From positions 1,325,562-1,389,561 of the forward strand of contig CP145417.1 of assembly GCA_036867785.1 (NCBI GenBank): 64,000 nucleotides of DNA. The letters are read 5' to 3'. Position numbers and translations under genes: made by a program. Below are positions 55,709 through 64,000 of this stretch, one piece after another. Below the pieces are notes generated by a model. It was given only the letters and a program-made list of their open reading frames with translations, had not been told where the DNA came from and did no database searches. Position 1 is the first letter of the stretch; the number at the start of each line of letters is the position of its first letter. Source of the stretch: Plasmodiophora brassicae (lineage: Eukaryota; Endomyxa: Phytomyxea; Phytomyxea; Plasmodiophorida).

Positions 55709-57739
55709 ATGCTGCTGGTAGCGCGGCTGTCGTCGCCGCACATTCGTCGCCCGCCCTGGCGGCGCCTGGCAGGGCGTTGCTGCTGGCGCGCCCTGCACGC
55801 GGATACGGCACCGATCGGCGCCGAGCCGCCGTCGCTGTGCGACCTGGTGGCGGCCGGCACCGAGAAGGACCACGGCCTGGACCGGTTGCACCCGGACGCC
55901 GAGCGGCGCAGGCACGCCTGGGCGACGGCGCTCTGCGACGCCCCGTTCGTGCAGGTGTCGTCGGTGGCCGACCTGCCGATAGCGGCGCCGGATGGCACCC
56001 TGTACCGCTGCCGGGTGGACCTGGCGCCCGACCAGGCCGTCGCCGACCTGCTCCCCGACAGCCACCTGGCCACCAGCGCTGCGTTCGTCCCGAAGCAGCC
56101 TGCCGCCGACGACGTGCCGCTGGCGTCGCCGTCGTTCCTCGACGTGATCTGCCTGCCGGCGCCGATCGGCGATTTCGATCGCCCAGGCGGGCATTGGTCG
56201 CACGTCCTGTTCCTGAGCGAGGACGACTACGACATCGCCGGCGACATGCTGGCGGACGCGGCGAACCGGGTCCTGCTGGTCGGCAGCCCGGGCATCGGCA
56301 AGACGGCCCTGTTCTACAAGCTGGTCGCCTGCCTGGCCCGGCGCGCCGACCTGCTGCCCGACGAGGCGAGCGCGCGTATCCCTGCGGCGACGTCGATATC
56401 GACGATCGCCCGCGTCACGTCGCACAAGGCGTACCTGGGCATCGACGTGTACCGCCTGTGGCGTCCGGCGACCAGCAGCAACGACGTCGCGTGGTTCACG
56501 GTCACCTGTCACGACCTGCCGCTGGCGCTGCTGGATCGGCCCGACGTGCTCGTCCTGCTGGACCCGGCCGAGGCGAACACGCAGGCGCCGATGCAGCGGG
56601 CGAAGGTCGTCGCGATTCAGACGGCCGACAAGGAGCGCGACCGGTACAAGGTGTTCGGCGCGACGCTGCCGTACGCGACGTACTTCTACCCGTGCCCGTC
56701 CGCCCAGCAGCTGCTGACGATGGGCAGCGTCATGCGACGGGCCGACGAGCGCCTGCACCAGCTGTACAGCGTCGAGGCGGTTCGCGACCGGATCAAGCGG
56801 TTCGGGCGGTACCCGCGCTACGTGCTGCCGGCGAACGACAGCGATACGCGCCTGCACGCCATGCAGCAGGAGGGGGCCATGGCGAACCGCACGATGAACA
56901 AGCAGCACATCGACACGATGCTGCAGGTGCTGACGTCGCCGCCGGCGCCGAACACGACGAACCTGCAGATGTTCTACCACTGGGACCTCGTCATCGACGT
57001 CGAGCGGCGCGGCCCGCACCGGTACAGGGCGTACGCGCTGAACCTGGCCAGCCACGCGGTCGAGAAGGTCGTTCGGCGGCGCCTGTTCCTGATGAAGCTC
57101 GAGCTGGCCGGGCGCACGCTGATCGGGTACCAGACGGGCCGTCTGAACCTGTCGCCCAGCCCGATCTGGATCCTGTACCTGGCCTTCTTCGTCCAGCAGG
57201 TGCGCGTACGCGGCGGCATCCACTGGGATCGCGCCGTGACGGCCTTCACGCTGGGCGGGCACTCGTTCGAGGCGGCGCCGGACGTCGCCGCCGACCCGGT
57301 CTGGGAGACCATCTCCATCGCCAAGCGCAAGAACTACGAGTTGGAGCAGGTCAAGCACTACGAGATGTACTTTGACTCGATCTACACGCCGCAGCAGGCC
57401 AGGTACCCGTTCGTCGACGCCGTCTGGCACGACGACGGCAAGACGTTGCACGCCGTGCGCGTGTCGCTGTCGGACACGCAGCCCAAGTCGGTGCAGGAGC
57501 TCAAGGACTTCATCGACGCGATCGGCCTGATGGACGAGAGCGCCAAGCGCCCGAAGAAGGTCATCGTCCACTACCTGCCGCTGCCGCGCGATGCGGCCAA
57601 GATGGCGATCGCGCCGCCGTCCGCCTTCTTCCTCAACGCCGACGACCCGGACACGCAGAAGGAGGTCAAATTCCTTCTGGACAGGTACCGCATCGAGTTC
57701 GACGTTATTCGGTCGCCGATCGGCGTTAATATCGAATGA
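55709..57739 (+). CDS. Crinkler/RHS-type P-loop NTPase
   Basis: Single exon, 676 residues from ATG (MLLVARLSSPH). The P-loop GSPGIGKT is at about 192-199, and a Walker B-like DVLVLLDP is near 280. Then come the helical region typical of the family (SVEAVRDRIKRFGRYPRYVL) and a C-terminal module near 565-600 with YPFVDAVW and LHAVRVSLS, like the degenerate nuclease-fold end of Crinkler and trypanosome RHS proteins. This NTPase-nuclease architecture is known across protists and fungi, often multicopy and subtelomeric, with roles proposed in conflict or as effectors. I see no classic Crinkler LxLFLAK header. It looks whole; the nuclease motif is not the textbook set. Confidence 0.7.
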   Translation: MLLVARLSSPHIRRPPWRRLAGRCCWRALHADTAPIGAEPPSLCDLVAAGTEKDHGLDRLHPDAERRRHAWATALCDAPFVQVSSVADLPIAAPDGTLYRCRVDLAPDQAVADLLPDSHLATSAAFVPKQPAADDVPLASPSFLDVICLPAPIGDFDRPGGHWSHVLFLSEDDYDIAGDMLADAANRVLLVGSPGIGKTALFYKLVACLARRADLLPDEASARIPAATSISTIARVTSHKAYLGIDVYRLWRPATSSNDVAWFTVTCHDLPLALLDRPDVLVLLDPAEANTQAPMQRAKVVAIQTADKERDRYKVFGATLPYATYFYPCPSAQQLLTMGSVMRRADERLHQLYSVEAVRDRIKRFGRYPRYVLPANDSDTRLHAMQQEGAMANRTMNKQHIDTMLQVLTSPPAPNTTNLQMFYHWDLVIDVERRGPHRYRAYALNLASHAVEKVVRRRLFLMKLELAGRTLIGYQTGRLNLSPSPIWILYLAFFVQQVRVRGGIHWDRAVTAFTLGGHSFEAAPDVAADPVWETISIAKRKNYELEQVKHYEMYFDSIYTPQQARYPFVDAVWHDDGKTLHAVRVSLSDTQPKSVQELKDFIDAIGLMDESAKRPKKVIVHYLPLPRDAAKMAIAPPSAFFLNADDPDTQKEVKFLLDRYRIEFDVIRSPIGVNIE

Positions 57740-59156
57740 TGCGCGGAAGGGGGGCTACGACGACAACTGATGAACATATCTACCTTACGTACATTGTACA
57801 ATATCTGGACAACATTACAGACGGTTTCTCCCTTCGTTGACGTCGACGGCCGCAGGACGCGGATGGCAAGGTACGGCCCGGGATGCCGTCAGCCCAGTAG
57901 GGTGCCAGCTGGGCGACGTGGAACGCGTTGTGAGTCCAACATGAGGCGGTGAACGCGACGCCCGTAAGGCAACTGAATGAGCCGCTACCATGCGAAGGTC
58001 GCTCACGGCATACGCTGTTGACGTCGGTGTGCGACGCTTGCCAACCTGGCACATGATTGCGTCTTCTCGAAACCTGCAATCAGAACATATGTTGCAGGAC
58101 AAGGTCGGTACGCTCGGCGGACATGATCGTTCAGATCATAGGACGACAATCGGCGATGTTGGACTCGGCAGGCGATCCACCACCACTGCGGAACCCGATC
58201 ACCACCTCGGGCGCAGGGGCGGCAAAGCGCAAGGAGCTAGTACATGAGCTTGGCAAGGAGACACCCTGGACGAGGAGCAACAACGTGCTCGCACCCGCCG
58301 ACGGTCGGTCATCAAGCCACGAGACCTGTAGCTGCCTGCGTGCGCTGTTGGCGCCTAACTCGATCGAGTCGTGGGGGCGACCCCGCAGCCGACGACGACC
58401 CCGCGGCAACGAACATGGGACAGACTGGGTGACGTGCCCGCACTCAGGCACGTCAACGAAGTGGTCCCTATGAGGCTCACCACAGGCTCTGGCAACAGGC
58501 GCCGTTCGGGAGCCGGTCCTTGCAGGCCTCGAGTTGCCGAACCAGATCGCGGGTGAAGCAGCTGTTCTCGTAAGTACTGCATGTCCTGATGGAATGAACA
58601 GTCCGCGTTCTGGTCGGCGTTGGCGACCGCGTTCACCTGCGGTGTAAGAATTTGAAGAGGTCGGAAGCCGCAAGAAGCGGCTTCCGCGTTTCCACCAGAG
58701 GTGGTTCGTTGCAGACCCTATACCGCTTGATCCGCAGCGGACGCGGAACGCCGCTGCCAACGATCACAGACAAACAGTACTGTCATCGCTGCCACCTTGA
58801 TGACACCTTTGTCAGGTGCCTCCGCCGGTCTGGCGCTTGTCGATTAAGCCGGCCCACTCTCGCACCTTAAAACAGCCGTGATGCAACGCGATCGGGCAGA
58901 GGCCCAGCGAACGACTCCTGTGGCAACGGAGCCCTGCGACCCCAAGCAGCATAGCCCCACGCTTTACTACGCGGGAAACGAGCTGCAACACTACGCGCAC
59001 CGTCGTTAGCCCCGGGCGACGCATCACGCGGACACCACGACGGATCATGCCTGGTGCCGTCGTTCGTCCTGGAGCCCGACCTAGTCGCTACTGATTGCGG
59101 TTACGTGCGCGAATGGGGACTTTAGCACTACGGAAAACGTGCATGACCAGCGGTCA
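57740..59156. other. Lower-G+C interval with orphan exon pieces
   Basis: About 1.4 kb without an assembled gene. On the minus strand, TCSTYENSCFTRDLVRQLEA continuing to CKDRLPNGACCQSLW and a TGA (about 58,590-58,480) has a secreted Cys-rich look and follows CCATCAG. Another piece, AFTASCWTHNAFHVAQLAPY (near 57,930), could be part of a membrane transporter. Neither has a start or matching exons I can defend. Confidence 0.35.
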
Positions 59157-60974
59157 TTATGTAAGCCGTTTCCCAGCCAATTCGGCCTCATACTTGTTGA
59201 CGATGGGCTCAAGGACCTGCAAGACGCGATCGACGTTGACGAACAGCTCGGATCCGTGTTCGCCGCTATCGGATCGTATGATCGTGTACGAAACGTTCAG
59301 CTTCGTTGCCGTGATCTTGTGGCAATCGTTGTACCAGTCGTTACCGAGCATGCCCACCTTCATGTAGATCTCAAGGATCGATGCGCCTGCACGCATAAAC
59401 ATTGAATTGGACAGCCCTGTGAAGGCATCCAGATCAGTTAACAGATAAGGGACCTGAAAGGGAGCCCCATCACGAACCTGCGCCATGAGGCCCGACGACG
59501 ATATCAGCGTTATAGTGCATCGTGATCATATCGGGGACGCTGTCGCTAGGTGCAAACACGACTGTGTCCGCATTGGAGAACTTCCGGCGGATGGCTTCGA
59601 CCAGGTCATCGTGGTTAGATATCGTCCTGGAGCCCGACCCACGATGCTGGATGACTATCTGGACATTGTCCTTGCGATCGCATAGCTCCGGGTGACGTTT
59701 GCTCCATTGCTCGCGGAACAGATCGCGAAACTGCCGCGCGGCTCTCGTATTCGCGCGAACTGAACTCAACGCTGTCAGTTGTATACAATGCATGTCAGCA
59801 GCAGATGAACCCACTCAGAGCCGTTGCTGTTGGCACCAGCAAACGCTCAACCTTGTACGCAGAACGAGGCGAATATGAAATGAAACGTGAGCGATCCAGC
59901 CCTGGTTGTAAGATGTGTAAGCCGGTGAGCAGAGTCAGTCGCAATCAAACCATGCTAACCGATGAGTTCATGGAGGAGCCATAGGCCATCTCTCGGCGGG
60001 TCATACGCGATGACTTTGACGCTAGGATTCTGCAGAAGGAAGTCGCGCACCAAGGCGAGTCGCAGGAACGACTCGATGAACCAGTGGTAGTACCTGACGA
60101 CCCTACGCTTAGAACCCGGAACGCCAATGACTCTTGAGTGCGCCTTACCATGACCCCCAGTACTGTGCGATCAGTACGGCCGTCCCGGGGACCTCGTTTA
60201 CAGCAGGATGCACTCGGGACAGAGGGTATGGGTCTACAAATTTGTCAGGTCCTCCCTCCAGACCTGGGACAACGTGGGGGGCGACTTACTCCAGTGCGGA
60301 ACGTCAGCTCCTCCAGGACGATACACCGTCGAACAGTCATAAATGACGGATTCGTCACCCGTCACGTACGCCTATAGGAGACAGCGAATCAGAGACTGCA
60401 GCGGCGTCACGAGACACGCCAAAGGCAGACATGTTTGAACAGGACGACCATGCCCTTCACTTCGTCGTAGTCGTAAGCGGGCAACCGGACGAACGAGATG
60501 CCGTGCGTACTGGATGATTCCAAAACGCCAATATCCTTGATAACAGTGGTGATCGCGTTAGGTTCGTGGAACAAGGCCATGGACAAACAATTCCGCCGTC
60601 AGTAAGTACATACATGCTGTTGGTTGCCGATCGAAACCTCGATGCTGGATCTCGGGCAGCATGCGGATTGATGGCTTCAGAGCGAGAGTATCGAACGACG
60701 GCGCCCTCAGAGGGCGACCAATATGGTTATCGAGGTCTTTCGGTACAGAGACCTCGAAGGAGGAGGATACCCAGGGTGCGGCGTAGAGGTTGGAAACCAG
60801 AGCCCGGATCGCGAATGCAGTAGCAGTGCAGAGTGCGAGCAGGGTCAGTGAGGCGATCGCGGCGCGACCGGGATGCCTCTTCCAAGTCGCCAAACGGTAT
60901 CGTATCGATGCACGCCACCGATGTGGAAGGAACGTAGGCAGGCCATGCACAGGCTGCCGTTGCATCTGCATCAA
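59157..60974 (-). CDS. GT61-family glycosyltransferase, type II membrane protein
   Basis: Exon 1 from ATG 60974 (MQMQRQPVHGLPTF) has a type II membrane anchor (AAIASLTLLALCTATAFAIR), as in Golgi enzymes. Further exons recognised by content: DIGVLESSSTHGISF to VVLFKHVCL (about 60,541-60,412), VDPYPLSRVHP to IAQYWGS (to 60,159), YYHWFIESFLRLALVRDFLL (about 60,093-59,955), VERLLVPTATALSGF (about 59,860-59,810), the exon ending 59,478 with DIVVGPHGAG, and the last, 59416-59157 (SNSMFMRAGASILEI). YYHW-E and GPHGAGLSN are GT61 hallmarks (EOGT, POMGNT2, plant xylosyltransferases). The donor sugar cannot be told. Inner exon edges are approximate; the last intron (61 nt, phase 1) is exact. Confidence 0.75.
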
Positions 60975-61416
60975 CACTGGACGCTTGGATCTCGGCTCGT
61001 CTATTTCCGTTTCGCGGACCGGAGTCCTCTTTGATCCTTGCTGCCCCGAAGATCCGATCCTTCGGAACGGTGGGCGTGATTCACGGGCCGTCCGCTACGG
61101 AACATACCTCTTACATTCCCCATGAGGGTGATTCACGATCCAGATAATGCGCTAAGGACCGTAACGACGGCAACTGTTAAACTTTGTCCATTACGAAATA
61201 ACCGCAACTTGACCACGTGTCACGCCTTGACGGCGTCGCGTTGGTGAACCAAAGCAAGCAACGTTCCGGTCCATCAATGGCCCAAGAGTGCGCCATCAAT
61301 GGAAACGGAATCGTCATTGTCCACGGTAACGACAACACCGACGGACGTCCTCGAGCAGATGAGGGTTCCGAATTAGCACATCCGGTATGGTGCCTGCACA
61401 TAACAGTGGAAAAACA
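60975..61416. other. Intergenic
   Basis: About 440 bases with the presumed GT61 promoter. No coding signal. Confidence 0.35.
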
Positions 61417-62175
61417 TTAGTGCCGAAGTAGTGTCCTTCCTTTAGCGACTTCTATACATGTATTGTAAGAATACAGCTGAGGCGTCGTGAGATCGGCGAG
61501 ACAAACGTTGGCGGGACAGGAGGGACAGCGAATGGGGGCGGACTGCGACGACGGGCGCCACGACCGCGCGCGGAGCTCTAAGTCGGCCGCACTGTGTACG
61601 TCCGGTGGCGACGGGGCACGACATGGCGGCGGTGCTGGCAGCGGCGTGCCGTTCCAGGGCGGTAGGCGTGCTTGGCGCTTCGTACCAGCGTCTGGTTCGA
61701 TCGATCGACTGATGACGCTAGCAATACAGCTTAGCACGATGCCCGTTACCATCGTCGTCGGCGTGTGATGTTGAGCGCGTCGACAGCGACCGGCACGGCC
61801 GGCTGTGTCCTCTTGGGGGTTCGGCGGGATCCTCTCGGCGCTGCGGTCGTCGGTGTCATCGCCTGGCTCGTCGATGTCGATGGCGGCGTCTTCCGCGTTG
61901 CCGTTCTCGATGCTGCGCTCGGGAGGTTTCGCGACGCCGTCCTCGCGAATGATCAGCACGGGATCGTCGCGGGCATCGTCGCCGGTGCCGATTGCGTTCG
62001 GCGGTGCTGGTGCGTCGATGTCGTCTTCGACGTACGGTGGTCTTGCCTCCACACCGCCCAAGAACTCGGCCAGTGTCGGGTCGTCAAGGGCGCGTTCGGC
62101 CGTTTCCACGGCGACTCGCGCGTTGTCGTTCTCCACATCATCGCTGAACTCCCCCGGGCGTCCAGGCGATTGCAA
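61417..62175 (-). CDS. Acidic open frame next to the subtelomere
   Basis: An open frame of about 250 residues without an ATG at its head, so it is an exon or a truncated gene. The first 130 residues are acidic (FSDDVENDNARVAVETAERA, DAAIDIDEPGDDTDD). Then come a short hydrophobic stretch (MVTGIVLSCIASVIS), a Pro/Arg-rich part and a Cys pair (CPSCPANVC). No family recognised. It lies beside the subtelomeric repeats, which take over at about 62,165. Confidence 0.4.
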   Translation of the reverse strand: MQSPGRPGEFSDDVENDNARVAVETAERALDDPTLAEFLGGVEARPPYVEDDIDAPAPPNAIGTGDDARDDPVLIIREDGVAKPPERSIENGNAEDAAIDIDEPGDDTDDRSAERIPPNPQEDTAGRAGRCRRAQHHTPTTMVTGIVLSCIASVISRSIEPDAGTKRQARLPPWNGTPLPAPPPCRAPSPPDVHSAADLELRARSWRPSSQSAPIRCPSCPANVCLADLTTPQLYSYNTCIEVAKGRTLLRH

Positions 62176-63650
62176 TGATCGGCGGGCGGCCAGGGCGCCG
62201 CCCTGCTCAGGAGCAGGTCGGCCCGAGGTTGGCTCCGCCCCGCCTAGGAACGACGACTACTACCCTGCAGGTGCTCGTGCTGAACAGTCGCTTGCAGGCC
62301 GGTCCTGCCAAGCATGTTAGAGGGTCTGCGCGCCTGCGCATCAAGGAACAACTCGTACCTGTCCTGCAGCAATACGTCCAGCTGGACGTGTCGCCCACGC
62401 GTACGACACGTCTGGGCGAAAGGGGGTCCGTTGGGCCATGGCGTCGTACGGCGGTGATGGCGGCGCGGGTCCTCAGCGGGCAGGCTGACGCCCCGGGGCG
62501 TCGACGACCTGCCCCACGTGGTGCCGAGCACAACTGGATATCGGGCGGCCTTGTAGGACGTTGCAGTGGGCGGCGACGGCGAGGCGACCGGCAGCGTCGT
62601 CGGGTGGTCGTTCGCGTCGACGACGCCCACCTGCATGTGATGATGGCTGTGTACAGACCTGGTACCTGAACTGTACCTTGCCTCGACGTAACGTAGATAG
62701 GCGCCATCCAACGGCACATCGACAAGAGTCGCATTCCGATGCCATGCGCGCGCCACCAGGTCGACAACGACGTGGACCTGGGGCGCACGTACGCACATTG
62801 GCGGGCGCTGGACGCGAGGCGTTGCTGGGCGTCGGGCGCGATCAACTGTTCTACATGCGTGTGTCCGTGTCCGACATGCCTGTATTGCTCGTCTGGTCGG
62901 ATTGGCTGTAGCCGACACGCAGGTGGGGGCGATGTCGGCGCACGTCATCGGTGATGTGTGCCGCCGCTCTGCACCTAGTGCAGCGAGTACTGCTGTCCGG
63001 CGCAACCAAACGCCCGGACGACCTGCAGGGAGCATTTCCGCGCGTTTGCAACTGGTCTAGTTGTTCTGAACGGTTCTGGTAGTGGGTATACGCCGGGCAG
63101 GGAGGGCGGCTGGTCGTCGACGGCGGCGGTGGACACTACAGCGTTTGCTGGAACCCGGTTGCCAGAAACTTTGTACGTGGCGCCCGCGGTCATGCCCGAC
63201 CTGCGCACGTCGCTGGGATGGTCTGATCTGCCATCATTTGCCATGATCGACACACAGGAGGGGAGCGACGACGGCGCCCACGCCTGGCAACGGGCGCCGC
63301 CCCCTGCACCGGCCGTTTCTTCGAACGTTGCCGCTCGGTGCCGGCTGACGCCAGGACGACCTGCAGGTTCGGTGCACGCACGTGTAGACCTCTTCTGCTT
63401 GTGACGGCCGGGATGGCGGCGGGTCTTCGACGGCAGGCAGGCGTCCGCATGTCGACCGGCGGCAAGTGGCGCTGGGCACCGCTGGCCTGCTGGACGGTCT
63501 GCACGACAGGCAAGCGACGCTCGCCAGGTGGACGGGGACCTCAGTGGCGCCCTTGGTTGTTCGGCACACACATCGATGCATGGTGTAGGTCAGGGGCGCG
63601 CCAGACCGATCGCAGCGACCGGCGGGCGGCAAGGACGCCGACTCAGCTGA
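62165..63650. repeat. Subtelomeric repeat region
   Basis: Decayed, partly repeated sequence. The block GATCGGCGGGCGGCCAGGG...GAGCAGGTCGG (62,174-62,222) recurs, truncated, at 63,615-63,650, and in longer form at 47.7-48.2 kb. A single 21-base minisatellite unit is at about 62,922. Several long open frames cross it, but none has coding character. No gene called. Confidence 0.6.
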
Positions 63651-64000
63651 GGGTTTTTTTTAGGGTTTTTTTAGGTTAGGGTTTTTTAGGGTTTTTTAGG
63701 GTTTTAGGGTTTTAGGGTTTTAGGGTTTTAGGGTTTTAGGGTTTTTTAGGGTTTTAGGGTTTTAGGGTTTTAGGGGCTTTAGGGTTTTTAGGGTTTTAGG
63801 GTTTTAGGGTTTTAGGGTTTTAGGGTTTTAGGGTTTTAGGGTTTTAGGGTTTTAGGGTTTTAGGGTTTTAGGGTTTTAGGGTTTTAGGGTTTTAGGGTTT
63901 TAGGGTTTTAGGGTTTTAGGGTTTTAGGGTTTTAGGGTTTTAGGGTTTTAGGGTTTTAGGGTTTTAGGGTTTTAGGGTTTTAGGGTTTTAGGGTTTTAGG
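63651..64000 (+). repeat. Telomere, (TTTTAGGG)n
   Basis: About 43 units. The first ~120 bases contain variants (TTTTTTTTAGGG, TTTTTTTAGG, TTAGGG, TTTTTTAGGG, one TTTTAGGGGC); the rest is regular TTTTAGGG to the window edge. The G-rich strand points right, so this is a true chromosome end. TTTTAGGG is known from Chlamydomonas and differs from TTAGGG and TTTAGGG. Confidence 0.97.

Noticed and set aside
55346-57571. A 741-codon minus-strand open frame
   Set aside because: It is the shadow of the NTPase gene caused by high G+C codon ends; the plus strand carries the P-loop and family motifs.
62165-63650. Several frames of 100-200 codons near the telomere
   Set aside because: Open in many phases at once, made of repeated G+C-rich sequence, without ATG plus motif or splice support.

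Overview
The window is the end of a eukaryotic nuclear chromosome. The last ~350 bases are a telomere of TTTTAGGG units with the G-rich strand running to the right edge. Genes are split by short GT-AG introns (mostly 50-80 nt) with CTGAC/CTAAC-like branch sites. The gene content is eukaryotic: MADS-box factors, a PTEN lipid phosphatase, a SUMO protease, a SANT protein, a GT61 glycosyltransferase. The tail of the ciliary protein HYDIN argues for a lineage with motile flagella. The G+C-rich genes, the telomere type and a bacterial-type glucokinase suggest a free-living protist. I cannot name the species.

Region 1 (1 to ~25.6 kb, minus strand) holds a head-to-tail family of eight genes that I do not recognise, the leftmost cut by the window edge. 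A full member has five exons: a signal peptide with a short two-cysteine domain; a long acidic region ending in a coiled coil; a glycine/alanine-rich hydrophobic segment; a second hydrophobic segment plus a strong membrane helix; and a last exon of about 22 codons that ends in a CxxCH(H)-like tail. The five right-hand copies lie on near-identical units of about 3.76-3.84 kb. The copies further left are diverged and rearranged.

Region 2 (26.4-44.7 kb) is compact, G+C-rich and mostly single copy. It carries a TPR protein, a PH-PH-PTEN-C2 phosphatase, an unidentified acidic protein, a disordered protein, a two-finger C2H2 protein, four MADS-box genes, an Ulp1/SENP protease, a small one-helix membrane protein, a two-helix membrane protein, a SANT protein and a SAM-TM-Cys-rich protein.

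Region 3 (45.4-53.5 kb) is a segmental duplication. A unit of about 2 kb occurs twice. It carries a 134-residue one-helix protein and the 5' part of a membrane-anchored glucokinase gene. Only the right-hand copy keeps a whole glucokinase gene; the left copy ends in a pseudogene. Between the copies lie an internal piece of subtelomeric sequence and a truncated HYDIN tail.

Region 4 (53.6-61 kb) has a DUF2867-like protein, a fifth MADS-box gene divergent from a Crinkler/RHS-type P-loop NTPase across an array of 27-bp E-box repeats, a poorly resolved interval, and a GT61 glycosyltransferase. Region 5 (61.4-64 kb) is subtelomeric: one acidic reading frame, decayed repeats, then the telomere.

The single-copy block is rich in regulators (five MADS factors, SANT, C2H2, SUMO protease) and phosphoinositide signalling. 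Both flanks show amplification, truncation and duplication typical of chromosome ends. I saw no retrovirus, LTR element, Polinton or other capsid-bearing element, no complete DNA transposon and no CRISPR array.
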